A DNA stretch of 64,000 nt from Dryas octopetala. Taxonomy: Eukaryota; Streptophyta; Magnoliopsida; Rosales; Rosaceae. The position numbers and the translations under genes were made by a program. The notes under the pieces were generated by a model. That model made no database searches, was not told the origin of the DNA, and saw nothing but the letters and a program-made list of their open reading frames with translations. The first letter of the stretch is position 1, and the number at the start of each line of letters is the position of its first letter. Location: assembly GCA_963921425.1 (NCBI GenBank), contig OY992833.1, positions 16,905,738 to 16,969,737 of the forward strand, given 5' to 3'. Below are positions 1 to 9,978 of this stretch, in pieces.

Positions 1-2
1 TC

Positions 3-975
3 CATGTTGAAAAAGCATTAAGGGAATCGTTTAGTGTGGAAGGAAAGCAACCCCTTCGATGGGTACACCTGGATGAAGAAGAAAGTGATGATTTCGCTGC
101 ATTTCTCTCTGGGACATCCCAAAGTATGCAAAGTGCCAAAAATGAAGTAGAACTTGCATCTTCTGTGAAATGCTCAGAGGAAAATTATATTAGAAGAAAA
201 GATGTGGACCTTAAGTCTAATGTTGCCTGCAATAGAAACATTCCTGATGAAATAAAGGGTGTTAAAGATGTTATTACTATATGTAAGGATCCGAATTTTG
301 TCATGGAACTAAAAGGGAAAGAAATCCCAGGAATGAGGGATGATATAATTTATGATGCAGATAGAACAACTAATACAAGGAAGATATGGAATTCACCAAA
401 TTTTGGTGATTTGAGGATTGTAATAGCTGATGAAGCTGACCAGAGAAAAAAACTAATTCCGGGCTTTGAGGACACACCCAAAGAAAAAGGTTCCAAGCTT
501 GTCTTCTGGAAGCAAAGGTGTGGGGAATTGCATCAGGCAAAGGGAGCAGTTACTTTGTTCAACCAGGTCAGATTATTACATATATGAAAGGCAAGAGTTG
601 ATTATAACATTTGATGAAAAGGAAGTATATCTGACATTATTACATGTGCAAAGAGAGAAAAGAATAAGCATGGATTCTGATATTTTATTCATTCTATGTC
701 CTCTTCTTTCATTCAGTTGATAGATTACAATCTTTTATTCATTTCCTAGCAGATCTTATAAATTGTGTCTTCTGCAGCTCTTTGGTCGGGCTGGTGCATC
801 TCAGAAGCAATTGCAAAGTCCACAGAAGCAATGGCAAAGTCCACTACGCTTAAATTATGGTTGTTCTGTCCAAGTGACCCTCGCTTTAATGCTCACTGTT
901 TTTCTGCTTGGTAAGCTGTTGATTCACTTGAACTTCAAACATTCAGTCACCAAGGAGTCATATACCGTATACTAA
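3..975 (+). CDS. Syntaxin-6 N-terminal-domain protein, 3' part (partial at left edge)
   Basis: The reading frame is already open at base 3 and runs to a splice donor after 566 (CAG|GTCAG). An intron spans 567-777 (ends TTCTGCAG), and exon 2 begins at 778 in phase 0. The peptide starts HVEKALRESFS and continues GKQPLRWVHLDEEE...FAAFLSG. This matches the end of the N-terminal helical bundle in a plant family related to the syntaxin 6/SYP61 N-terminus. A long variable linker follows, then LHQAKGAVTLFNQ|LFGRAG and a hydrophobic stretch (VTLALMLTVFLL) that would be a C-terminal membrane anchor. Exon 2 can read through to a stop at 973-975 (used here). Alternatively it could splice at a GTAAG donor after 911 to an acceptor near 2169. 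The read-through tail after the anchor looks unlike the short luminal ends I expect, so the C-terminus is uncertain. Upstream exons lie outside the window. A broken duplicate lies at 8389-9300. Confidence 0.75.
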
Positions 976-3177
976 ACTGAAAATGGTCTTCAATATTTCA
1001 AAATCTCTTTGATCAATTGCTCCAAAATATAACCCTCTCGGGCAGTAGAGGATATTAGCTGTAGACTATCTGTCAGTAAACAATTTTAGAAATTTTAATT
1101 TGTTACATGTATGTACGACTTAGCTGGTTGTTTTCACGTTTTAAATACATGAAACTTCTTTACTAAAAAAAAAAATATGTAGCTTTAAGTTCCAAACAGA
1201 CTGCATCCTTTGTATTTATGATATGATTGCAGTATAACTGTTTGGGGATTAATGTATCTGCTGGCAGCATTTGTAGGAAAGCTTTTTAACAGCCACCAAA
1301 ATATTACTTCTGGTCTTACGGCTTATGCTGAGCACATAATAAGATTTTATTGGATGACCTCTAATGTGTCTGGCTGCTTTTGCAATTAACAATCACATCA
1401 TGCTGCTTTGCTTCACTTCCACTCATCCATTTTTGTATTATGTATTACCACTATTGTTTGATTATTGAGTCATAGAGGATCTGGGCTAAAAATTATTTAG
1501 ACATAATTAATTGGAAGTGTTAAATAGTTTTGGTTCTATAATACTATGCTTATGAAGGATTTTCTCTGTGCAGTGCCGTTTGTATTTTATTCAAGTTGAG
1601 ATAAAGTGGTATATACACCGCACCTGATTAGGATGAAAATTGAAAGGTAAATCTATTGCTTTCACACATATTTTCTTAAAGTGAAGTGAATGCCAGAATT
1701 CAGTTGTATGTCAAAAGAAAACATTTTGGGGGAGTGATGCTTTCAACTGAATTCACAGTCAAGAAAACAATGTCTACTCTTGTTTTTCTTTTCTTTCCCC
1801 CCCCCTTGTTCTGTGAATATATGCCTTATGCTCAATTGAGTAAAAGCAGAGATTTTCATGCACTTACAATGGCTGTGACAAAGTGAGCATTATGAAGAGT
1901 TTTCTTTCCTTTGAAGGCAATGGTTTGTGAAGTTGTTCACAAGAATAAAGTGTATCCTAATTTAACCAGTACTTTATTTCATGTGGGTGCATAACCTTGG
2001 TCCCATTTAGCCTTTGCTAACAAGTAATTGGTAAATTATCTAACTAAAGAGGTCTTATCTCATAATTCAAATGCCTCATCCCACAAATGTTGTAACTAAT
2101 AAAAAACCTTAGTTGGAATGATGTGGAACTCAAGTTAGTTAAGTAATATTTGCATGTGTTTATCTTCAGGTATTGGAGCTGTTTCTAAGGTGACAAGAAG
2201 TCTGAAAAGGGAATGCTTGTGATTAACGTATCCCCGGTTGTTTTCAGGGCTTTGTAATAGGCCAAGCTACCGGCAACAGGAACAAGGTAGAGATCGTTTT
2301 AGATTTCCTGATGCCATTAAATGTAAATGCATTCGGGTAGTTTCTATACATCAGAAGAATATTGAAAGTGTAGACAATCCACAATCCCATTAAGCTTTAA
2401 ACTTCAATTATGATATGACATTTTAGTGTATGATGTCAATCATGACATGGTTGGGGGCCAACATTCATGTCCAAGATTTGTACTATGCATTGTTTTAACT
2501 TGTAAAGTCCTTTTTTGGGGGTGCCTTTGTTGACCAAATGCAAGGAATGAGCACAATAAACAAAACAAATTCAAAGTCACGCTATTCACGCGAATGACGA
2601 TTGGATTCATTCATTTTCTAATTGTGGATTATTGGTGAGAGAGGAATAGTGGAATATTCGTGCATGACTTGAAAGTTGAAACAAGATTATTGATTAACTT
2701 ATGGAAAACAATTTAAATTCAACTCTTTTTCTAATTTTCTTCTCAACTCACGCATGAGATCTCATGATATTAAGATATTCATGTGAAACTTATAGTTAAA
2801 AAAATCATTAAAAGAGGGGGGACGTTTTATAAAATAATCAATTTTAATGACGCGCCCATTATTTTGATATATGTTTTAAAAAGTTAAGTTTTTAACTCTT
2901 TAGAATTTTTAGACCGAATTACCCCTCATATAAATGCATACACTTACCAGGTCGACTCTAATACCGACTTTTTTCAACCTTAAACTATCTTTTTGACTTA
3001 TTAAGTTGGTTGGTCGGCTGTCATTCACCAAAAAGAAATTGTAAACTTTTTAAAATAAGGATCTAATTTTAAACGATTCCTTGATCATTTTAATGAATTG
3101 TTCCAATGGAGTTCCATAGTATCTTTATGAACTTGTACTTGTCCCAAACGAAAAAAAACCCTCAAACTGTGACAAAA
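976..3177. other. 3' flank of the syntaxin-like gene; no other gene seen
   Basis: AT-rich non-coding DNA. It probably holds the 3' UTR of the preceding gene; an acceptor-like TCTTCAG near 2163-2169 may mark a UTR or last-exon junction. Open frames here are short and have no recognisable composition. From about 2,800 onward the sequence takes on repeat character. Confidence 0.5.
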
Positions 3178-3297
3178 GTTATGAAAAAAATAAGGCTCAA
3201 GTTCAAAATAAACACTCAAAACTATGAGGTGAATTTTATTTGGGTTCACGAATTAAAAATCTTTAAAAAACAATTACAAATTAATATTTAAATTGAA
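3178..3297 (+). repeat. Left arm of a long-distance inverted repeat
   Basis: About 120 bp that reappears in reverse complement at 5884-6014. The shared core reads GGCTCAAGTTCAAAATAAAC, then ACTATGAGGTGAATT and TTTGGGTTCA, with small indels. The arms are about 2.6 kb apart and enclose low-complexity, transposon-like DNA. Together they could be the long terminal inverted repeats of a decayed Mutator-like or foldback element, or two opposed copies of a dispersed repeat. No target-site duplication was found. Confidence 0.6.
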
Positions 3298-3759
3298 CTG
3301 TTAGTGTTGGAGTTAAATGCTAGTGTGGTTAACCACGATGCAGTTGTGGCATGCTTAATGACCTATTAGTGGGCTGGATCATCTTCTAGGCCTAGTGTTG
3401 ATAATATTTTTGAGGTAGGAAGTACCAGTGATTTAGTTTAAGAATGATGAAAGAGACATATGCTCTGATGAGGATGATGATGGAGATAATGTTATTAAAC
3501 CTGCCACGTCATGATTGATCATGTTGGCATTTAACCCTAATACTAACAGCTCACTAGGGGTGGGTTCGGTATGGTTACCGAACCGGCAACCCCAAACCGT
3601 GTACCGACCGGACCCCCCTCAGTTGGAGACTTTGGTTACTGAGACCGGTATCGGAATATCGGTAAACCTGAACTCGGTTGGACCGGCATTCTCGGTCGGC
3701 TCGGCTCGGAATGGGCTCTAACCGAAAACAAAGAAAGAGAGATGGGAGAGGGAGGGAGG

Positions 3760-3763
<4 letters not shown>

Positions 3764-3826
<63 letters not shown>
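3764..3826. repeat. (GA)n microsatellite
   Basis: An almost uninterrupted GA dinucleotide run, with GGGA-rich sequence before it and decayed GA/CA units after it to about 3871. Arg/Glu- or Leu/Ser-repeat open frames across it are artefacts of the repeat. Confidence 0.95.
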
Positions 3827-3827
<1 letters not shown>

Positions 3828-4769
3828 AGCAGAGAGAGAACACAGCAGAGAGAGGGATGAGAGAGAGAGAGAGCCCAACCCAGCCCAGTGTACCACCCTC
3901 CTTTTCCCTTTTCTTTCTCTATCCCAGCATGACGTTGGTGTAAGCGGAGCCCCTAGGTCTAAAAACCACTTCTTCCATACTCATTACTCAACCTCTTGAA
4001 TCACAAAATCAGACGATGATGTTGGAAAATATTAGAAACCAAAATAAAAATATTATTGATTAGTGCCTCATCACCAGCTCCCTGCAATAGAATTGAATGA
4101 ATTGTCAGAGGGGCAAAAGTTGTAGGCAGGGGCGGGCGCACGTTATAGGTTGGGGGGTCGGGCGACCCCCCGAACGGCGGAGCACGAAGCACTTGACCTC
4201 TGGACAGCGACACCGGCGACTCCCTGAAGAGAAGAACAGTGACCCCACCACGCCAAACAACTGCTCAATGAAAGTCCTGACTGAGCTGCAGCTTCTGCTC
4301 ATCTTCTTGTTCTAGCTTTCCTGGTCCATGAAAGTCAAAAGAAATAAGCACCAGGGTTTATCCTCTAGTAAATCCATTTGTTCTTCCTCTTCGCTGTAGC
4401 CTGTAGGAGCTTCGAGATGTTTGCAGTGATTTTAGTCTTCACTTTTAGTTTTACTGTTGTTCTCTATTTAATTGGTTAAGACTTGGTTATGGGCCCTTGT
4501 ATCTTCAATAGTTCTACTTGTGATGAATCTGTCTTTGGGCCTCTAAAATACCCTTTATGAAATCTCTTCTTCAAAGAAAAATGCTATATACTTCAAATAG
4601 TTTATAATACTTAATCAAAATAATCGGTTGAAAATAATTTTTACAATAATTACTTATTAACATAATTTTGATTTCCCAAAACACAAAAAAATAAATAGCA
4701 TTACTTATACAATAATACAACGGTGCACTAGAGCTAAGTGTAATAAGATAATACTGCTCTAACTACTTT

Positions 4770-5050
4770 TTGAGCTTATTACACAATAAAATATTATAAT
4801 CTGAATCGTTCATTTTTTAGATTTTCATTCAAATATCATTCTTAAGAAAAATCAACCAAATTAAAAATTGTTTAGCCATTTGATTATCATCACAATCATT
4901 TCAATGTTTTATTGAAAAAAATTGTGTTTGTCTATCTATTTGAACACTATTAGAATTTATAATTTGATTAATTTTTTGCAAAACTGATATTTGAATGGAG
5001 ACTTTAAAAAATGAACGATTCAAATTATAAATTCACGTTGTATAATGAGG
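4770..5050. repeat. Foldback (inverted-repeat) element, about 280 bp
   Basis: The left half (ATTACACAA... GAATCGTTCATTTTTTA) is the imperfect reverse complement of the right half (TAAAAAATGAACGATTC... ATTTATAATTTG). The central part carries the motif TTAATTTTTTGCAAAA, which also occurs in the foldbacks at 47034-47430 and 57690-58408 and inside the CACTA element. It looks like a MITE-type unit with no coding capacity. Confidence 0.6.
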
Positions 5051-5883
5051 GAGAGAAAAAAAGAGAGAAAGAGGAAGAGCCACCCGGACTCGCCGGCGTC
5101 AGATCTCCTCCTCCTTCTCCCTCTCTTCCTCTCTCTCTTTGAATGAGCCGGCCACCTCCAACGATGAATTCGGCCACCTTTGGCGAGTTTGGGTGGCTGT
5201 GTGCAAGGATGGATTGGGTTTGGTGGTTGTTAGGATTTTTTTTTTTTTTTGTCTGTTGGTGAGGTTATGTGATAATATTGAGAGTGTGTAGAGAGAAATT
5301 CAAAAATATAAAAAGTGGTATAGACTATAGGATATAATAAGCCTTATAAGGTATATGATTTAAAAATTTTAAAATACACAATAAGGTTTAGGGTATGGGA
5401 TATAGGAATAGGATAGAGAGTTTAGTATTTAGTTTATAGTTATATGGTATAAATTGTTTAGAATATAGTATAATATTAGTTTAAGGTATTTTTAATTAGT
5501 TTTTATATAGAAATTTATTATATAAATTATTAATTATATGGTTTAGGGTATAGAAAGGGTTTAGGGTTTATAAATTTATATATTTTTTATATAAATTATA
5601 GAAATGTATATAAATGTATTATAGAAAGGTATTTTAGGGTATAAAAATGTATAAAATTTAATATTTAAATTAAATGTTATATATACTCAGTTCGGTTCGG
5701 TAAACTGGCAGTTCTAGGATCTGAGAACCGGAACTGAAACCGAACATACCGGTTCCGTTGGTAAACCGATATTTCGGTACGGTTTCTCTCCAATACGGTT
5801 ATTTTCGACATCAGTTGGAACCGTTTCGAGTACGTTCTCAATTTTTCTGTCAAACCAACCCTTCACCACATGGAAATGAGTTT

Positions 5884-6014
5884 TTTAATTTAGATGTTAA
5901 TTTGTAGATGTTCTTAAAATATTTTTTAATTTATGAACCCAAATGAAATTCACCTCATAGTTGAGTGTTTATTTTGAACTTGAGCCAAAAAAATAAGAAA
6001 CAAAATACATAACT
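5884..6014 (-). repeat. Right arm of the long-distance inverted repeat
   Basis: Reverse-complement partner of 3178-3297. Its outer end lies about 275 bp upstream of the XRCC3 start codon, so the repeat-bounded DNA occupies what would be the distal XRCC3 promoter. Confidence 0.6.
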
Positions 6015-6289
6015 CTCATTTGCTATCTTCTCCAAAAACTATTTTTTGTTTTGCTCTTAGAAATTTATGGATGAAATATGAGAAGTTTGAAAAATTAATC
6101 TAAATTAAAGTCAATTTTTAAATGAAATACCAAAGTCTGTTTCCCGCCCTTTTCCACACTTCAGCAGCTTTGATCGCACACATACCACCCAGTAATCACA
6201 CATGCCAAGCCAGCAATCACACACTCGCATTCGAGTGTTCACGAAAAAAAGGCAGTCCCAAATTCGCAATCGACGAATCGAAGCAATCA

Positions 6290-7180
6290 ATGCCACTGAG
6301 CCCAGAAAAGCTCCTCGAGCATCCTCTCACCACCCAGAAACTAACGCTGGGCTGCCCAGTCCTCGACCGCTGCCTCCACGGCGGCATCCCCTGCAACTCC
6401 GTGACGGAACTCGTCGCCGAGAGCAGTTGCGGCAAGACCCAATTCTGCCTCCAACTCACCCTCTCCGCCCAGCTCCCGCCCTCCCTCGGCGGCCTCTCCG
6501 CCTCCTCCCTCTACCTCCACACCGAATTCCCTTTCCCCATTCGCCGCCTCCACCAACTCTCCCTCTCCTTCCGCGCATCACACCCTCACCACCTTATAAC
6601 CATTGACCCCATTCAAGACATATACGTTCAGGCTGTACACGATGCACGCCAACTGTTCGATATAATGCCCAAGATAGAGTCCTTTGTTGCCAGCTCGAGG
6701 ACCCGGTTGCCTGTTAAGTTAATTGTGATTGATTCCATTGCGGCGCTGTTTCGGTCTGAATTTGACAACACCCCTTTGGATCTTAAGCGGAGGTCGTCGC
6801 TGTTTTTCAAGATTTCCGGGAAATTGAAGGCGTTGGCGAAGAGGTTTGGGTTGGCGGTGGTGGTGACGAACCAGGTGGTTGATGTTATGGGGGCGAGTGA
6901 GGGGATAAATGGGCTGAGAGTTGGCAACTTGGGCTCCATGCATTCGTCGGGAAGACGGGTTTGTCCCGCTTTGGGACTGGCTTGGGCGAATTGTGTCAAT
7001 TCGAGGTTGTTCTTGTCGAGAAATGAGGAGGTTGTTGGGGAAGAGAATGGCTTGGAAGATAATCTGCGTAGTAGTAGGCGAACAAAGAGGCGACTTGATG
7101 TTGTTTTTGCGCCTCATTTGCCTCAATCATCATGTGAGTTCGTTATCACAAAACAAGGGGTGTTTGGAGTTGACAGATAA
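6290..7180 (+). CDS. XRCC3: DNA repair protein XRCC3 homolog (RAD51 paralog)
   Basis: RAD51-like ATPase of homologous recombination. It is expected to act in the nucleus with RAD51C in the CX3 complex, which stabilises RAD51 filaments and handles late recombination intermediates. The frame is open from 6122, but I start at ATG 6290 because the protein then begins MPLSPEKLL and aligns with the XRCC3 N-terminus, giving 296 aa (the Arabidopsis protein is about 304). Visible motifs are the LTLGCPVLDRCLHGGI region (residues 18-33); a Walker A with alanine in the first position, AESSCGKT (43-50); Walker B LIVID (144-148); a VVVTNQVVDVMG segment; and the C-terminal GLAWANCVNSRLFLSRN and CEFVITKQGVFGV signatures. 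The coding sequence is uninterrupted. A fragment of its 3' end is duplicated in the pseudogene at 8389-9300. Confidence 0.93.
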   Translation: MPLSPEKLLEHPLTTQKLTLGCPVLDRCLHGGIPCNSVTELVAESSCGKTQFCLQLTLSAQLPPSLGGLSASSLYLHTEFPFPIRRLHQLSLSFRASHPHHLITIDPIQDIYVQAVHDARQLFDIMPKIESFVASSRTRLPVKLIVIDSIAALFRSEFDNTPLDLKRRSSLFFKISGKLKALAKRFGLAVVVTNQVVDVMGASEGINGLRVGNLGSMHSSGRRVCPALGLAWANCVNSRLFLSRNEEVVGEENGLEDNLRSSRRTKRRLDVVFAPHLPQSSCEFVITKQGVFGVDR

Positions 7181-7899
7181 CAAATAACAAAATGTGTAAC
7201 AAATTATGAAGCTTTTGTTCGCTTTATGGCTCGGATGGGAACTCGGTTTCGTTGCTTTTGATTTTTTTTTTTTGTGGGTTTTTGGTGTTGGTCAAGATGA
7301 TGGTGGCAAACAGTTTTGATCTTTGGAAAGAGACTTCTTTCCTGCTGCTGAGGAGGTGGCGAGGTGCAAGAATCAGCTAATATGTATGTTCCCTTTTGCT
7401 TTTCATTGGGTTTGATCATGTGGGTTTCAGCTGGCTTTAATTGGTTTCTTTGTTTATTTGGACTTTATTATTGGAATTTGGAGTTGGGTATGTTGAATTG
7501 TGTATTTATGGGATTTGCTGAAGTATGTATGGATTGTTTTCGGTGTGTCTCAGATAGTGCTTCTAAAGTATATAATTTGATCGAGATTTTTTCAATTGCT
7601 TGGTTATGCTGCTGGTTTTGAGCATTAATTCATTGGGGGGATTGTTGAGTTCTGGTCTTTTTAGGTTCTATCTCATCCCCATTTTACCTCTTTTAAAATT
7701 TTTAATTTATACGGCTGATGTTTATAGCAGAATCGTGCTATGTAGCGTGTTGTTAAGACTTTATCCTTCGTTTTGGATGCTAAGGTAAAATTCCCCAACT
7801 GTCTGGGATGGAAAAGATAATAATTGGTAATCTCATTTTGGCTTGAAAGATGGAAGAGAAGTACACTTGAAAAAATGGATGACTTTGTGAGTGAGTCAT
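7181..7899. other. XRCC3 3' flank; no gene seen
   Basis: T-rich non-coding sequence just after the XRCC3 stop, probably its 3' UTR and the beginning of the spacer. Short open frames have no recognisable similarity. Confidence 0.5.
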
Positions 7900-7900
7900 T

Positions 7901-8102
7901 TTTAGTATTGGTAAGGTGTCTCTAATTGCAAAATTAAGATGATAGACAGCCCTCTATCCCAGGAGTAGGTGGATGAAAATTGATCACTTTCTTCTTGTTT
8001 TTCTTGGTGGACACCTTTCAATTTTGAATACCTACTCCTGGGATAGAGGGCGGTCTATCATCATCTTAATTTTGAAATTAGAGACACCTTACCAATACTA
8101 AA
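7901..8102. repeat. Near-perfect hairpin with arms of about 70 bp
   Basis: The arm at 7901-7970 (starts TTTAGTATTGGTAAGGTGTC, ends CCCAGGAGTAGGT) is the reverse complement of 8030-8102, with one 3-nt indel and about two mismatches. The loop is about 59 nt. No coding potential. It lies between XRCC3 and its chimeric pseudo-copy. It could be a MITE or an inverted duplication able to form long double-stranded RNA if transcribed. I saw no target-site duplication. Confidence 0.85.
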
Positions 8103-8388
8103 CATAAAGGTCACTTTCTTCCAGGCCAAAAGAAAAAGGCCGCTTTCTTCCACTATCACAGAAATTTGAGTTGTTATTTGACAGATTGTCAGCTCTTTAT
8201 GTTCAGCAATCAATGATCATAGAGATTAGGTGGTACTTTTCCCTCTAAGTTTTTGCAAAGATTGGGAGCCTATTCTCATCTTCCAGTTACTTAGAAAGTA
8301 TCATTCAGTGATATATATTGCTGTCTAGAATGTTCAATAAAATTGGAACTAGATATAATTTTTCCTTTTTTTCACGTACGGTTTTTCA

Positions 8389-9300
8389 GAACGGAATCCA
8401 CATACAGGGAACGAGTTAGAGAGAAGAGAGAAAATCTAGCACCAGAAGATTTGAATGAGCTCAGTAGAGAACTGCAAACTGCTTTAGGTACTGCCAAAGC
8501 TTAGAGGAAAATCATATTAGAAGAAAATGTTAAAGATGTTATTACTGTATGTAAGGATCCGAATTTTGTCATAGAAGTTAAAGGGAAAGAAATCCCAGGA
8601 ATGAGAGATGATATAATTTCTCATGCAGATAGAACAACTAATACATGGAAGACATGGAGTTCACCAGATTTTGGTGATTTGAGGATTGTAATAGCTGATG
8701 AAGCTGACCAGAGAAAAACACTAATTTCGGGTTTTGAGGACACACCCAAAGAAAAAGGTCCAAACTTGTCTTCTGGAAGCAAAGGTGTGGGGAGTTGCAA
8801 CAGGCAAAGGGAGCAGTTACTTTGTTCAACCAGGTCAGATTATTACATATTTGAAAGGCAAGAGTTTATTTTAACGTTTGATGAAAAGGCAGTATATCTG
8901 GCATTATTACATATGCAAGGAGAAAGAAAAGAACAAGCATGGATTCCGAGATTCTATGCTTTCTCTCTCCCCTGCTTTCATTCAATTGATAGATTACGAT
9001 CATTTGTTAATTTCCAAGCAAAAATTTATAAATTGTCTCTTCTGCAGCTGTTTGGTCGGGCTGGTGCATCTCAGAAGCAATGGAAATGTCCACTATGCTT
9101 ACATTGTGGTTGTTCTCTTCAATCACCAAGGAGTCGTATATTTTATGCTGAACTGAACTGCTCTGGGACTGGCTTGGGCGGATTGTGTGAATTCGAGGTT
9201 GTTCTTGTCGAGAAGAGGAGGTTGTTGGCAAAGACGATGGCTTGGAAGATCATCTGTGTAGTAGGCAAACAAAGAGGTGACTTGATGTTGTTTTTCAAGA
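8389..9300 (+). pseudogene. Chimeric pseudogene: syntaxin-like gene fused to XRCC3 3' fragment
   Basis: The sequence opens after an acceptor-like TTTTTCAG with TESTYRERVREKRENLAPEDLNELSRELQTALGTAK, written here in pieces: TESTYRERV, then ENLAPEDLNELSRE, then LQTALGTAK. This is the syntaxin-6-type N-terminus, from exons that for the parent gene lie left of the window. A stop follows (AKA*), then a jump to sequence matching 173 onward of the parent. A one-base deletion (GGTTCC to GGTCC near 8758) shifts the frame. The parental intron (567-777) is retained at about 8832-9047, so the copy is not a retrocopy. At about 9155-9160 the sequence passes abruptly into a diverged copy of XRCC3 bases about 6966-7105 (GGGACTGGCTTGGGCG). 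The order is the same as in the parents. A long frame at 8601-9317 crosses both parts but is out of register with the parent proteins. Confidence 0.9.
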
Positions 9301-9330
9301 AATTCTGTATTAATTAGTGTTTGGCTTGAG

Positions 9331-9410
9331 GTGACATTGATACTTCGAACTAACTTTAAGGGTGACATTGAAACTTTGAATTAACTTTGAGGGTGACAAT
9401 GAAAGGTTTT
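9331..9410. repeat. Short minisatellite, about 32-bp unit
   Basis: Two and a half diverged units beginning GTGACATTGA and containing AACTAACTTTAAGG / AATTAACTTTGAGG. Confidence 0.7.
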
Positions 9411-9978
9411 GAACAATAGGTACCAAAAATTTGGTGTATATTTGAGGAGTGCAAAATGAAATTAACCTTTATGATTAATGTCTTTATATATTATCTTTCT
9501 GTGTGTATTCGGCCCGTATATATGGCCGATTCAAGAGTGGATGTTTGAACAGCGCATATTGTGATATAACACATTTTGGTTGATAGACATTATGCTTCAT
9601 CGATCGGCATGTGTTAATTTGTTATATAGAAAGGGATCGCACGGATCTTATTTTGTTATTTACGTCTCCTAGGACCTATGAATTCACCTCGAGGGAATGT
9701 GACGTTTTGCACAATACAAACCAACGCGCCTAGGAGGAGCTCTGAGGGTTGGTAAGGGTCAAGAGACCATCTTCATCACAACTAGGAGATCTACCCCAGC
9801 GTCTGCATAACCAAACCAAACCAAACAGTCAAGATCTCATCAGCCCATCTGCTCTGTCCTCCTGTGGCAGTACTCATTTTCTCCCTCTGTTGCTCTACCC
9901 TCACTGTGGTAGCAAAAAGCATTTATTTGCTCTGTCCTTCTGTGGCTGTTTTCCCCATTTATTGCTCCTGCTGTTTGT

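Larger units (their letters stand above)
3555..5864. mobile_element. Decayed DNA-transposon-like composite, possibly hAT
   Basis: The left end reads TAGGGGTGGGTTCGG. The right end, reverse-complemented, reads GAAGGGTTGGTTTGA, which matches at about 10 of 15 positions. Both ends are followed inward by clusters of CCGGTT/CGGTTCGG-type motifs. Inside are a GA microsatellite, a GC-rich patch at about 4120-4230 typical of transposon ends, a foldback at 4770-5050, and an AT-rich tract at 5300-5680 with repeated TTTAGGGT-like words. No transposase ORF is visible and I could not find a convincing 8-bp target-site duplication. The extent is inferred. Confidence 0.35.

Noticed and set aside
466..720. 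84-codon + strand frame overlapping the syntaxin-like gene
   Set aside because: It is the wrong frame of the exon running into the intron; splice sites and the duplicate copy support the other frame.
3636..3999. Frames encoding Ser-Leu or Arg-Glu repeats
   Set aside because: They are translations of the GA microsatellite.
5300..5680. Telomere-like TTTAGGG words
   Set aside because: Irregular and interspersed with TATA/GTATAG words; not a tandem telomeric array.
6202..7187. Several other frames of 60-135 codons over XRCC3, both strands
   Set aside because: Shadows of the high-GC XRCC3 coding sequence with no recognisable motifs.
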